Shown: positions 16,612-26,143 of the stretch, piece after piece
How positions within the stretch are numbered: the first letter of the stretch is position 1
Layout: every line of letters starts with the position of its first letter
Assembly (NCBI GenBank): GCA_002709385.1
Contig: PAQS01000040.1
Span: 124,001 to 188,000 of the forward strand
Length of the DNA stretch: 64,000 nucleotides
Source: Waddliaceae bacterium
Lineage (GTDB): Bacteria > Chlamydiota > Chlamydiia > Chlamydiales > GCA-2709385
Direction of reading: 5' to 3'
The notes under the pieces: model-generated
What the model was told of the DNA's origin: nothing
Database searches by the model: none
What the model saw: only the letters and a program-made list of their open reading frames with translations
Program-made: the position numbers and the translations under genes

Positions 16612-17657
16612 GAAAGTTCTGCTTGATAACTGCCGTAAAATTTTATAAGAGATTCTGCCTCTTGCGGGTGAGCATGCTTTAATTGATCGTAAAGCTGCAA
16701 TCCTTTTGCTGTGAGGCCGTTCTGGAAATAAAGAGTTCCCAGTTTGATACGTGTTTCTAAGTCGTTTGGACGTAACTTGAGAATGATTTCGTACTGTTTG
16801 ATTTCTTCTTCAGGCATTTGCAAATCATGATAGCTATAAGCTAATTGATAATGAACCCAAGGGTCATCCGGAGCGTAATCATTCAGGATTTTGAATTCTT
16901 CAATAGCTCGAGAAGCAGTTTCACGGAACTTCATATCCATTGTTTTACTTATACGTTCTGGAGCAAGCCAATACTCAGCATTAAAATCGCCTTGTTTACG
17001 AGGGTCTGCATACAAATTGCTCATCATAATGTAAGCATTCGCCAAAGCAGCATGAACCTCAAGGTTTGTAGGCTCAAGCTTAATCAGTTTGATATGCTCT
17101 TCAATAGCAGCTTGCAAAAGTAGCTCTCTAAAATGAAAGATATTTTGCCAGTGCCACCAACAACTTAATTTTCGTAGGAGAGGATTCAAATAATTGAAGA
17201 AACTCGGAGCTTTAAAGTACTGATACTCTCGATATTTCAAACTATTGCTAATTCTAGCAGCAGCTTTTGCCAAGGCAAGATGATGCTCAGGAACTCCTTC
17301 TTGGTATTGAATGGCTTCTTTTGCGTCATCGAGATAAGAATCACTTAATTCTAAAAGCTTTTCCTCTTGCTGTGCTTGGAAATAGAGGCGTAATACAAAA
17401 TAAGAAAAAAGAGTAAGAAATAAAACAGCTAAACCAACAGCAAAAACAGAGGAATGAAATAAAGAAGGAAGAAGAGCTAGAAGGGTAGCTAACTGTCCAA
17501 CACCAATCATGAAAAAAATGAAATTGAAGCGTACAGGACGCTTCGTAAAACGGTCAAAACGTTGTAGCGCACGGGGACGCAACTGATTGATTCTTTCAGT
17601 AAAAGCATACTGATCAAAATCTACAAAAACTCGATCGTCTGGTAGTGTTGTGGACAT
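16608..17657 (-). CDS. TPR protein with two membrane helices
   Basis: 349 residues. Two adjacent hydrophobic helices (FIFFMIGVGQLATLLALLPSL and FAVGLAVLFLTLFSYFVLRL, about residues 48-95) anchor the protein. The C-terminal half contains TPR motifs (DDPWVHYQLAYSYHDLQMPEEE and the following PNDLETRIKLGTLYFQNG). It probably sits in the inner membrane with the TPRs on one face. It is the first gene of the five-gene run ending in coaD and overlaps the next gene by four bases. No function known; the association with VWA and TPR partners suggests an envelope complex. Confidence 0.7.
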   Translation of the reverse strand: MSTTLPDDRVFVDFDQYAFTERINQLRPRALQRFDRFTKRPVRFNFIFFMIGVGQLATLLALLPSLFHSSVFAVGLAVLFLTLFSYFVLRLYFQAQQEEKLLELSDSYLDDAKEAIQYQEGVPEHHLALAKAAARISNSLKYREYQYFKAPSFFNYLNPLLRKLSCWWHWQNIFHFRELLLQAAIEEHIKLIKLEPTNLEVHAALANAYIMMSNLYADPRKQGDFNAEYWLAPERISKTMDMKFRETASRAIEEFKILNDYAPDDPWVHYQLAYSYHDLQMPEEEIKQYEIILKLRPNDLETRIKLGTLYFQNGLTAKGLQLYDQLKHAHPQEAESLIKFYGSYQAELS

Positions 17658-17736
17658 CTGTCCTTTATCCTCGTCTTAGAGCTACCTGCCCTCGAGTGTC
17701 ATTATCCCTCTGAATGGTGAATTTGTATAGGGTTTA

Positions 17737-18657
17737 CTAGGAACTATTTTCTGCTTCTTGTAAGACACCTTGTCGCAATTCTTCTTGATAAAAGATACTT
17801 AACCCCGTGGCTACAATCCCAACAGCAACAAAAAAATGCCAAGTTACAAGCTCACCAAGGAAAAGCCAACCGAAAAAGGAAGCGAAAAGTGGGGTAATGA
17901 ACCCTGCAAAAGACATGAAAGTTGCAGTAAATGTTTTCAGTAAGTGTCCATACAAATTGTAACAAATAAGATTAGAAATGATCATAAGGAGAATTGTACA
18001 CTCAAGAAAAGGCCTCCAATCGGAAACAGGAAAAGGATCCCAAGAATCTGCCCCAGCGGAAAAAGCAAGAGATAAAATTCCTCCAACTATCATGCTGTAA
18101 GCGTTAGCTGTCAGTGGATGACACTCATGATCAGTAACTAAACGTCTCATAAATATCCACCCCCAAACAGTGGCCGTAGCAGCAGCTAAAACAGATAACT
18201 CAGCCCAAGAAAGAAGAAAGAAGTGACCAATATCTGCTTCCGCACCACTTTGTTGAGAAAGAACAGGTAGAAAACCAATAAAACCAATAAGCATTCCTAG
18301 CCATTTTCTGCCCGTCATACGTTCTCCCAAATAAAAATAAGAGGAAATAGCAGCCATAAATGGAGCTAAACTATAAAGAAAACAGGCTTTAGCTGAGGTA
18401 AGGTATTGTAAGCCCCAGAATTCAAAAACATTTGTAAAAAAAATGTTAAAAAGCCCCAGTAAAACAATGAGAGTAAATGTTTTTGGAGGATAAGCTATAT
18501 GCTCACGCTTAAAGAAAAAAAGGTAAGAAAAAATCAGAACAGACCCTAAAACCATTCGCGTTCCGACAAAAAATAAAGGAGGCGAGTACTGTAGTCCTGT
18601 TTTAGCAATTGTGAATGTGCTCGCAAAAAGAGCATATAATAAGGCAACTAGTGGCAT
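17737..18657 (-). CDS. EamA/DMT-family transporter
   Basis: 306 residues, ten predicted membrane helices in two EamA halves (about 1-140 and 150-295). Typical features are TRMVLGSVLIF, the AFSAG region and the C-terminal GWLFLGELVTWHFFVAVGIVATGLSI. The substrate is unknown. In intracellular bacteria this family includes S-adenosylmethionine importers (chlamydial CTL843, rickettsial Sam), but this genome has metK, so the family membership does not decide the substrate. I use the ATG at 18657 rather than the TTG just before it, because GGAG lies 9 bases upstream. It starts a few bases after the pyrophosphohydrolase gene stop, so they form an operon. Confidence 0.8.
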   Translation of the reverse strand: MPLVALLYALFASTFTIAKTGLQYSPPLFFVGTRMVLGSVLIFSYLFFFKREHIAYPPKTFTLIVLLGLFNIFFTNVFEFWGLQYLTSAKACFLYSLAPFMAAISSYFYLGERMTGRKWLGMLIGFIGFLPVLSQQSGAEADIGHFFLLSWAELSVLAAATATVWGWIFMRRLVTDHECHPLTANAYSMIVGGILSLAFSAGADSWDPFPVSDWRPFLECTILLMIISNLICYNLYGHLLKTFTATFMSFAGFITPLFASFFGWLFLGELVTWHFFVAVGIVATGLSIFYQEELRQGVLQEAENSS

Positions 18658-18662
18658 CAAGC

Positions 18663-19004
18663 CTACTCCAATTCTTTGTAACTTAAAGGGGATGCTTTAG
18701 CTTTCTCGATGGGATAGCGTTGAGCAGTTTGATCAATCTTATGTTTTGTTGCTTCGATAAGGTCAATGCCTAAGCGGTCAGATAGTTGAATCAATAACCA
18801 AAAAACATCTGCAACTTCAGCACTGACTTCTTCAATTCGCTCTTTTGCAAAAGCATCCGCTTGATCTTGAGGAATCCATCGCAAGATACTACCTAGCTCT
18901 CCAGCTTCAGACATCAAGGCCATACTCAAGCTTTTACAATCATGAAATTGGTCCCAATCACGGTCTTGATTAAATTGCCGGATTTTATCGATCAGTTCTT
19001 GCAT
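18663..19004 (-). CDS. MazG-type nucleotide pyrophosphohydrolase (dCTPase-like)
   Basis: 113 residues, all-alpha MazG fold of the short XTP3TPA/RS21-C6 type. The metal-binding signature is present as SEAGELGSIL (Glu in EAGEL) and ERIEEVSAEVADVFWLL (ExxE...ExxD). These enzymes hydrolyse dCTP or modified dNTPs to the monophosphate and pyrophosphate, cleaning the nucleotide pool, which may matter in a cell that imports nucleotides. The start ATG 19004 has only a weak ribosome-binding site. The EamA gene follows immediately (5-base gap). Confidence 0.85.
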   Translation of the reverse strand: MQELIDKIRQFNQDRDWDQFHDCKSLSMALMSEAGELGSILRWIPQDQADAFAKERIEEVSAEVADVFWLLIQLSDRLGIDLIEATKHKIDQTAQRYPIEKAKASPLSYKELE

Positions 19005-19153
19005 AGATTTTCTGTGACTTTTTCTTGTATCGAGTAAAAAAGTTTATCGTTTTGAGATTTAATTTTCTAGATGAACTCCAATTAAGAAGAGAGAAAAGAT
19101 AAAGAAAATTCTGCTAATCTTTGCTTAAAGACTCCTATCTTTATGGTGATGTG

Positions 19154-19711
19154 ATGTATTTTAACCATTCAACCACCCGTTTTCGATCACTAGAAGCACA
19201 AGATATAGAGAACCTCATTCAATATTGGCATTATTCTCCTCCAGAATTTTTTGAAAAAATAGGAATTGATCCCCAGCGGCTTCTTCCAGAAAATAAAATG
19301 CGCGAACTGTTTCAGAAAGAAATCGAAGACATAAAAAAAGAAGGAGAAAAAGCCTCTAAACTGATCATTATTGAGTACAAAGGAAAAGCAATTGCAAGTC
19401 ACAATTTAAATGAAATTATTGAAGGAGATAGTGGGCTCTTCCATGCGCATATTTGGTACCGAGAGTTTCGAGGAAAAGGATTAGGAACTTATAGCTACCC
19501 TAGAGCAGCTAAAATTTATATGGATAGATTTCAATTACAAACAATCCGTTTCATTTCCCCTATACAAAATCCAGCTATTCAACGAATCAAAGAAAAACTA
19601 GGGCTCCAATCTCTAGGGGAACAAATCATGACAGCTCCCATTTTGCAAGATAATACAAGAGGCTATCTATATATTTTAACTCGAGAGCAACTCAAGAAGC
19701 TTGGTATTTAA
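19154..19711 (+). CDS. GNAT-family acetyltransferase
   Basis: About 185 residues. It has the GNAT layout: an N-terminal strand TTRFRSLEAQDIENL, a central hydrophobic strand HAHIWYREFRGKGLGTYSYP with the acetyl-CoA pyrophosphate-binding RGKGLG (motif A), and INPAIQRIKEKLGLQSLG-like sequence near residue 160 matching motif B. The acceptor is unknown. The frame is open to a TTG at 19121; I prefer ATG 19154, although neither start has a strong ribosome-binding site. Single gene between divergent and convergent neighbours. Confidence 0.75.
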   Translation: MYFNHSTTRFRSLEAQDIENLIQYWHYSPPEFFEKIGIDPQRLLPENKMRELFQKEIEDIKKEGEKASKLIIIEYKGKAIASHNLNEIIEGDSGLFHAHIWYREFRGKGLGTYSYPRAAKIYMDRFQLQTIRFISPIQNPAIQRIKEKLGLQSLGEQIMTAPILQDNTRGYLYILTREQLKKLGI

Positions 19712-19737
19712 GTAGTGCTGATTTTCCTGTTTATCAG

Positions 19738-19775
19738 TTTACATGCTTGATAAAAAAAAATACCAAGCATGTAAA
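19738..19775. terminator. Stem-loop between convergent GNAT and ankyrin genes
   Basis: A perfect 12-bp stem (TTTACATGCTTG at 19738-19749, CAAGCATGTAAA at 19764-19775) with a 14-base A-rich loop lies between the two 3' ends. There is no classic U tract right after the stem on either strand, so termination efficiency is uncertain, but position and strength make a bidirectional terminator the best reading. Confidence 0.6.
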
Positions 19776-19817
19776 ACATAAGCAGTCAGATCAGCATATG
19801 CTATGAATCATTAAAAG

Positions 19818-20831
19818 CTAATTATTCATAGCGCTTTTTAACCTATTCTTAGAGGTAAAGGTCTCTAAAAAAATAGTTTGATCACTTGAGAATTCATTTA
19901 TATCTACCAGATTGTATTGAAGTAAGATAAGGCAAAGAGATATGTTGTCTTCGTAAGCTTTATTTATTACTTGCTTGCGCTCATCTACTGACTTTGGAAG
20001 GGTAGCTCCATATTGTACTAATAAATCAACCAAACTAGAATTTCTACTCTCTAAAGCATACTTCAAAAGAGCACCATCTTCTGTTGCAACATCTGCAAGC
20101 GAGCAATGATTCAATAATAGGAACAACATTTCTGAATTTTGACGAAGAATTGTATTCTTGATTAGATCAAAGTAATTAATCTCCATCGAGATAGAATTCT
20201 CAAGTAATTCTTGTACAAGATTTGTAGAGTCCAAATCAACAGCTCTTTGTAGCTTATTGTCGATTGGCTGATTACAATTTCGAATATCCTCTCCTTGTCG
20301 AACAAGGTTTTCTAGCTCTAATAGGCTATCTCTCCCTAAAAACTTAGGCTCGGCTCCATGCTCTAGTAAATAGTTAATTTGATCAAAAGACTGTCCGGAT
20401 ATAGCTCCAGATAGAGGGCTATATTTATTTTGGCTAATATTAATCATGGCATTGTTATCTACAAGTAATTTTACCATGTCCGTACAACTATTAAATGTAG
20501 CATCTATTAATAGAGATGGACCAATATGAGATTGATTGCCTATTAAAATTTTTGCCAAATCCACTGTTCGATTTAATACAGCATGGTTTAGCGGGGTGAT
20601 ATGTCTTTGACTTGATGGATGTAATATAATCTGTTCTATACTAACGTTTTTTTCTGATAGAAACTGGCAGAAATTTATTTTACAATCTGTAACAGATAAA
20701 TTGAAATATAGTTGCAGTAAATTTTCATCTACGAAGTTTTTGGATATTATGCTTTTAAAGTTTTGAATTTCATTTCTGTTATATGATTCAGTCAGTTCTT
20801 TATGTTTTGCAGTGTCTATATTTGAAGACAT
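19818..20831 (-). CDS. Ankyrin-repeat protein (candidate effector)
   Basis: 337 residues, soluble, no signal peptide. Ankyrin-like repeats can be traced from about residue 75: TPLNHAVLNRTVDLAKILI, NSCTDMVKLLVDNNAMI, SPLSGAISGQSFDQINYLLEHGA, GALLKYALESRNSSLVDLLVQYGA. Several copies are degenerate. Ankyrin proteins are frequent in amoeba-associated bacteria and often act in the host cell; no secretion signal can be shown here. The start ATG 20831 has AGAGGTG five bases upstream. It is monocistronic with an AT-rich leader. Host target unknown. Confidence 0.75.
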   Translation of the reverse strand: MSSNIDTAKHKELTESYNRNEIQNFKSIISKNFVDENLLQLYFNLSVTDCKINFCQFLSEKNVSIEQIILHPSSQRHITPLNHAVLNRTVDLAKILIGNQSHIGPSLLIDATFNSCTDMVKLLVDNNAMINISQNKYSPLSGAISGQSFDQINYLLEHGAEPKFLGRDSLLELENLVRQGEDIRNCNQPIDNKLQRAVDLDSTNLVQELLENSISMEINYFDLIKNTILRQNSEMLFLLLNHCSLADVATEDGALLKYALESRNSSLVDLLVQYGATLPKSVDERKQVINKAYEDNISLCLILLQYNLVDINEFSSDQTIFLETFTSKNRLKSAMNN

Positions 20832-21146
20832 TTAACACCTCTTTTTCAGTTATTTGTTTATAATTTGTTTGTATTTTATTTTTTTATTGTGTTTTTTATT
20901 TAAAGTTTATTTAAATATTTTTTAATGCTTAGTTTAAGTGTTTGTTAAGATATCTGTTATTAAAAATAGGTAACGATTATTTATCATTTTTTTGTCTCAG
21001 AAAAAGATCTGTTTTTAATTGTGTGCATAGAGAACTTTTTATTTAATTAGCTCGAAAATAAAAAAAATCGATTATATTCAGATATCGAATAAATGGCAGG
21101 GGTTTTAGAAAAAAAAGAGACCTTCAATTTGAAGGCCTCCTTTTTC
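20832..21146. other. AT-rich intergenic region with one terminator
   Basis: Very AT-rich leader of the ankyrin gene, with long T runs and no open frame of note. Its right end (21106-21139) holds the terminator of the TPR gene, listed separately. I see no RNA gene or repeat. Confidence 0.6.
21106..21139 (-). terminator. Rho-independent terminator of the 1296-aa TPR gene
   Basis: On the minus strand a stem made of GAG-mismatch-CCTTCA paired with TGAAGG-CTC (plus 21117-21139), with a short loop, is followed by a run of eight T residues (complement of 21109-21116). It lies 8 bases past the stop codon of the TPR gene. Confidence 0.75.
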
Positions 21147-24100
21147 TTAGATTTCGTTTGTACTTTCGCTTATCGGAGAATGAACATCTGTAGAAGGAAG
21201 TTCAGCAATAAGCCTTTCAGCAAGTCTAGAGTCTAGTGCATAAAGCTTTTCGTAAATATTTTGTCGATATTGAGCAAGACTTCCTTTGCGATAACCAGTA
21301 ATTTCCAAAATTTCGTTGTGCAGGCAGCGTGTTAGTAGCTGAAGCGCTTCGATATGATTAGGGTTAATTTCAATCAAAGTTTCCAAGATTCCAATAGCAT
21401 CTTCTACATTCTGCAAACTTAAGTAATCATTTGCTAATGTGAAATAAGCATTTTGATCTTGTGGGCGGTAGTGGAGATACTTTTTCATGCTGATTTTTGC
21501 ATCAAGAGTCTCTTCATTTAAACGATAAAGGGCCGCAATTTCCCATAAAGATTCTGCGCAATAAGGCGCTACTTGAATCGCTTGTTCTAAATACGCAATT
21601 CCCTTTGTGTAATCTCCCTGCTGACCAGAAATAGCTCCTAAATAAAGGTAAGCATCATGGTTAGAAGGATCCAGCTCTGTACTTAACTGAAAAGCAGCTA
21701 ATGCAGCTTGGTTATTACCAGATAGTGTATAGGCTTTCCCTAAAAGAAAGTGAATTTCTGGGAATTCACTAAATTGATGACTTAAAGGCTCTAAAACAGC
21801 TGTTGCTTGAGCAAGATTTTTTGCATAAGCATCAAGAGACATTTCGTCGATATGTTGATCTTCTTCTGCTAAGTCAATAAGAGTTCTTGCATAAGCCATC
21901 TGTAAAGAAAGAGAGTCTGGATATAGTTTTAGCTCAGCTTCCTGCTTCTCTTTTAGCTGAAGGGTATATGCTCTGTTGTGCTCATTGTGTAAAATAAACG
22001 CCTGAATATCGTAATCATTAGGAGAAAAAATACTCGCTTCTTTAGCTAAACTGATTGCTCGATCTGTCCGAGAAAGATTAAGGCTAAGACGTGCTAAGAG
22101 CATCAATCCTTCGCTGCTTTGCCCAAGGTGCTCTCTAATAGTAAAAACAAGACGCTCAGCTTCTTCGTATTCACCCATTTGAATGTATAATTCAAGAAGG
22201 GCTTCTTTACTTGCTAAAGATAAAGCTTTGGTATCAGGAACTAAATGAAGAACACCAGTAATTAAATCTGTTTCATCAGTCATAAGCATAAGTTTTGCTA
22301 GGCGTAACTTGATGAAGAGAGGAATCGATCGGTTTTCAAGCATGATTGTACGAGCCATCTTGCTTGCAATATCTGTTCGTCCAGAACGTAAAAGACACTC
22401 AATATAAGCTACTTTTTGATCTAAAGCGAGTGGCTTTTCTTTCATAATTAGACGGTATTGTTCAGCAGCCTCATTCCATAAGCGGAACTCTACAAGTGCT
22501 TTGGCAAACTGATCTCTGGGTTCAAAAGTCTCAGGCTCAGTAGCGAAGTAATTTCGATACCAAATAAGAGCCTCACTATTGCGTCCTAATTTATGATATA
22601 AATCAGCCAGAATAGGCATGGCGCGCTGACGAATAATAAGATCGTTATCTTGAATAACAGCAGGTTTCAATGCTTTTTCAGCTTCTTCAAAACGCTCCAT
22701 AGATAAGAGTATTTCACCATGCGCTAAGTGCGCAGTCGGAGAAAGAACCGGAATTTGATCGAAGTGTTCAAGAGCTTTTACGTAGTTTTTTCTGTATTCT
22801 TTATAAAACAACGCAGCAATAAGATGAGGGTTTTCTGTTTGAAGATGTTTATTGCTAAGAGTTCGGAACAAAGGTGTATACTCAAGAGCTGCTGAATTAG
22901 CTTCTTCCTGCGCAAGAAGCTGTTTTAAAATTTGCTCAGCTGTATTTACTTGTCCAACGATTGCAAGAGATTGTATAGCAATAGCTTGTAGAGCTGGAAC
23001 ATTTTGATAAGCTAAAGGAAGGTGCTTATAATAACGAAGAGCCGCTTCCCAGTTTTTTGTTTGAAAAGCAGCAAAACATGAAGCAGCTAAAACTTCTCCA
23101 TCAGGACGACGAATACGAGCAAAATAACGTAAAGCTCTGTGTGGATTATTCTGTATCATAGCCAAAAAGCCAAGATGCTGTGTACTCAGTGTACTTAAGG
23201 CATGTCCTTGCTCTAATTGACCAAGTAGTTTAAGTCCTTCTTCTCTTTGTCCAAGAACAAGATAAGATACAGCCAAAGCTTCTTTAGCTTTTGATGTGAG
23301 GTTTTGTACCTGTGTAAGAAACTCTACAGCGCCTTTGTAGTCGCCTTGTTGATGAGCAATTAGCCCAGCTAACTCAAGAGCAGGATGATTCTTAGGATTA
23401 AGCTTCAGAGCTAAGCGCACTTGTTTTAGCGCAGATTCATATTTCCCGTTAGAAAGTAAATACTCAGCATCAGCGAGGTGATTTGCTATAGTGTTTTTTT
23501 CATTCTTACGAAATTCTGTAAAACCAAAAAAACGAATAGTTTCGTAGATGAGAGCGATTTTTTCGATATCATCTTCTTTGCTTACAGCATTATGAATGAT
23601 GCGTAACTCTTCTTCGATATTTTCTGTAATAGTTTTTTGTTCGCCTAAGTAAGGAATACCAATGGCAATCTTCAGCATGTTAGCTGATTTTTGTAGCGCA
23701 CCTTCTTTGGTCGCAGTAGTACCAGCAAGCTTTACAATACGTTGTGCTGCAATCAATCGTTCTTGAGCATCTTTTTCCACAGCATTCCAAAAAGCGAGAT
23801 AAGCGGCTGTTTCGGAGAGCTTATGGTTGTCAGTAGCAAGTACTCTTAAAGTTTTTTCAAGGGCATTAGATGCTATTTTACGTGTTAGGACTTCAGGGCT
23901 AGGGCTAAATAAACGCGCAGTTTCCCAATATTGAGAAAGATGCTCAAATGAACCCGTGTTAATTGCTTCCTGCATAAGCCTTGCGAATTGTTGGCTTACT
24001 AATTGACGTAAATCAGGGGAATCTAAGAAACGGTTCAGTAATGCAGTTAATTGTTCAGTATAAGACCAATCAGACTGGTCGATAGCCTGACTGAGATGGT

Positions 24101-25037
24101 TAATCAATTCATGGGAAAGAAGATCTAGTTGTGAATTTGCTTGGAGTGAATTTAAAGCCTTTTGTACAAATAAAAGTCCTTCAGTATCTCGTTCCTCTAT
24201 TAGTTGTTTACCTGTTCTAAGTAGAACACGAACAATTTCTTGGCGTTCTTTGTCATAACGTACTTCTAATAAAGGAACTCGACTAAAATAAGACTGTGCA
24301 AGTTGATAATGCGTGAGAGATAAGGGTAGTTGGTTTTCTTCTGCTTCTTTTAAGTGGCTTAAACCTATAAGCAAAAGAGCTTCTGTTTTTTCTCGATCAT
24401 TTAGAGGACCTTCGAGATTTTCCAGCCTTTCTCTAGCTGCTAGATGTTCACCTGTTTCAATTTGCGCTTTTGCAGCATATAGAGTCTTGGAAATCGGAGA
24501 AAATAAAGTAGCAAAAGTAGAGTTCAACCAATCAGAACCCTCTTCAAATTTATGATCTATAGACCAAATCTCTAAAGCTTTCTGGAAATCCTCTTCCAAA
24601 AAACTTTCTAAACCACTAAGCATAGATACTTTACTGTCAGTAGGACTTAACTCTCTTGCTCTTGACAATACTTTAGAAAATTCAGAAAAGCGTTGTAGCT
24701 CATAAAGATTGACAGCTTGATTCAGATAAAACTCTAAAAGGTCAGAGCGAGAAGCTGACGATTTAATAGCTTCTTCATTTTGAAGGAGAACTTGATAAGC
24801 CTCTAAAAGCTTTCCCTGAGCTCTATATATATGGTTGCGATATAATGCTAATATAGGAACTTGCCCACTTTCTTCTATCTTATCTAGAGCAATAAGAGCT
24901 TCTTCGTACTGCCCTTTTTCAAGGTGTTCACGGGCAATATCTACCTGATAATTTGAATCAAAAGTAAAATACCCGTAGCCCAATACAGCTACCAAAACGG
25001 CGAGTAAGGAATAAATTGTTGCTTTGATATAGATCAT
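21147..25037 (-). CDS. Very large membrane-anchored TPR protein
   Basis: About 1296 residues. An N-terminal membrane helix (YSLLAVLVAVLGYGYFTF, about residues 9-26) is followed by TPR units along the whole chain; the clearest are near the C terminus (HDAYLYLGAISGQQGDYTKGI, AYFTLANDYLSLQNVEDAIGIL). The frame opens at a GTG at 25058, but ATG 25037 has AGGATAGGA directly upstream and places the helix at the N terminus, so I choose it. Probably a periplasm-facing or cytoplasmic scaffold of an assembly complex; partner unknown. Monocistronic, with its own terminator and a 400-base upstream region shared with the divergent response regulator. Confidence 0.75.
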   Translation of the reverse strand: MIYIKATIYSLLAVLVAVLGYGYFTFDSNYQVDIAREHLEKGQYEEALIALDKIEESGQVPILALYRNHIYRAQGKLLEAYQVLLQNEEAIKSSASRSDLLEFYLNQAVNLYELQRFSEFSKVLSRARELSPTDSKVSMLSGLESFLEEDFQKALEIWSIDHKFEEGSDWLNSTFATLFSPISKTLYAAKAQIETGEHLAARERLENLEGPLNDREKTEALLLIGLSHLKEAEENQLPLSLTHYQLAQSYFSRVPLLEVRYDKERQEIVRVLLRTGKQLIEERDTEGLLFVQKALNSLQANSQLDLLSHELINHLSQAIDQSDWSYTEQLTALLNRFLDSPDLRQLVSQQFARLMQEAINTGSFEHLSQYWETARLFSPSPEVLTRKIASNALEKTLRVLATDNHKLSETAAYLAFWNAVEKDAQERLIAAQRIVKLAGTTATKEGALQKSANMLKIAIGIPYLGEQKTITENIEEELRIIHNAVSKEDDIEKIALIYETIRFFGFTEFRKNEKNTIANHLADAEYLLSNGKYESALKQVRLALKLNPKNHPALELAGLIAHQQGDYKGAVEFLTQVQNLTSKAKEALAVSYLVLGQREEGLKLLGQLEQGHALSTLSTQHLGFLAMIQNNPHRALRYFARIRRPDGEVLAASCFAAFQTKNWEAALRYYKHLPLAYQNVPALQAIAIQSLAIVGQVNTAEQILKQLLAQEEANSAALEYTPLFRTLSNKHLQTENPHLIAALFYKEYRKNYVKALEHFDQIPVLSPTAHLAHGEILLSMERFEEAEKALKPAVIQDNDLIIRQRAMPILADLYHKLGRNSEALIWYRNYFATEPETFEPRDQFAKALVEFRLWNEAAEQYRLIMKEKPLALDQKVAYIECLLRSGRTDIASKMARTIMLENRSIPLFIKLRLAKLMLMTDETDLITGVLHLVPDTKALSLASKEALLELYIQMGEYEEAERLVFTIREHLGQSSEGLMLLARLSLNLSRTDRAISLAKEASIFSPNDYDIQAFILHNEHNRAYTLQLKEKQEAELKLYPDSLSLQMAYARTLIDLAEEDQHIDEMSLDAYAKNLAQATAVLEPLSHQFSEFPEIHFLLGKAYTLSGNNQAALAAFQLSTELDPSNHDAYLYLGAISGQQGDYTKGIAYLEQAIQVAPYCAESLWEIAALYRLNEETLDAKISMKKYLHYRPQDQNAYFTLANDYLSLQNVEDAIGILETLIEINPNHIEALQLLTRCLHNEILEITGYRKGSLAQYRQNIYEKLYALDSRLAERLIAELPSTDVHSPISESTNEI

Positions 25038-25451
25038 AAGAGGTCCTATCCTATCCACTACTTATCATTGTATCCTCAAAATAACGGAAGGATACATTCG
25101 CTACACATTACCTCAATCATATAGCACGCTGGACTTTAGATGGGCATCCTCTTTTTTCTTTAACAAATAATAAAAATTAAACAAGAAACGTTCAAAAAAA
25201 ACATATCTGAATTATCTAATCCTAAGTTTCAATATCACAGTGTTTTATGTTGTATAACATATTAAGAGTCCTATTTATCTACTCCCAGATAGTTTACTAA
25301 CTTGTTTAGTTTGTTTTTGTTTTATAATAGTTAAACTAATTCTTAAAATAGTAAATAAAATAATTGTGGATTGTTAAATTAAAATTGTTTTATTATTAAT
25401 TAAGAAATTAAAAATACATATAATCTTTCTAATAATAGTAGGGGAAAAGGA
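25038..25451. promoter_or_regulatory. Divergent promoter region, TPR gene / response regulator
   Basis: About 400 bases, very AT-rich, no gene. A good -10 element TATAAT at 25419-25424 lies 28 bases before the response regulator start; no convincing -35 sits at the expected distance (the sequence there is TTAATT). I see no clear operator. Promoter for the minus-strand gene cannot be picked out. Confidence 0.4.
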
Positions 25452-26141
25452 ATGGAGAAGAAAAGGATACTATTAATTGAGGATGAAGAAGATATAGCGG
25501 CATTGATCAAGCTACAGGCTGACATTGCTGGTTTTAAACTTCATGTAGAAGTAGATGGCTTAAATGGTTATCGCACTGTAGAGCGTGAAAAACCTGATTT
25601 AGTCATTTTAGATGTCATGCTTCCCGGACAAAATGGCTTAGATGTTTGTCGAAAGATGAAGTCAAATCCAGATTTAAAAAATATTCCCGTTCTAATGATT
25701 TCTGCTAAAGATGAAGAAATTGATGTGATTTTAGGTTTAGAATTGGGGGCAGATGATTATGTTACCAAGCCATTTTCTCCTAAGATACTTTTTTCCCGTG
25801 TAAAAGCTATTTTACGTCGTCATCAGGAGCCAACTGTAGTTCCACAAGTCATGAACTTTGGTAAATTCATAATGGAAGTAGATAAATACCAAGTGAAAAA
25901 GGATGATAGTCGAGTTACTCTAACTCTATCAGAATTTGGTATTTTACGTAGACTTGTAACAAATAGAGGTAAAGTACTTACACGTAACCAGTTACTTGAT
26001 GATGTGCAGAATGATGATGCGTTTATTGTAGACCGAAATATCGATGTACATATTGCAGCACTACGTAAGAAATTAGGACCAAACTTTCACTGGATCGAAA
26101 CGGTGAGAGGAGTAGGTTATCGTTTTAAAGATGAAGAGTAG
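25452..26141 (+). CDS. OmpR/PhoB-family response regulator (orphan)
   Basis: 229 residues. The receiver domain (1-120) is complete: acidic pocket Glu10/Asp11 in LLIEDEED, phosphoacceptor Asp54 in VILDVMLPG, Ser84 in MISAKDE and Lys106 in DDYVTKPF. The C-terminal winged helix (130-229) has the OmpR-type GKVLTRNQLLDDV and IAALRKKLG segments. It should therefore be a phosphorylation-dependent transcription factor. No histidine kinase lies next to it, so its partner is elsewhere. Good ribosome-binding site AGGGGA. Ends three bases before the convergent NFACT-R gene. Confidence 0.9.
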   Translation: MEKKRILLIEDEEDIAALIKLQADIAGFKLHVEVDGLNGYRTVEREKPDLVILDVMLPGQNGLDVCRKMKSNPDLKNIPVLMISAKDEEIDVILGLELGADDYVTKPFSPKILFSRVKAILRRHQEPTVVPQVMNFGKFIMEVDKYQVKKDDSRVTLTLSEFGILRRLVTNRGKVLTRNQLLDDVQNDDAFIVDRNIDVHIAALRKKLGPNFHWIETVRGVGYRFKDEE

Positions 26142-26143
26142 TG

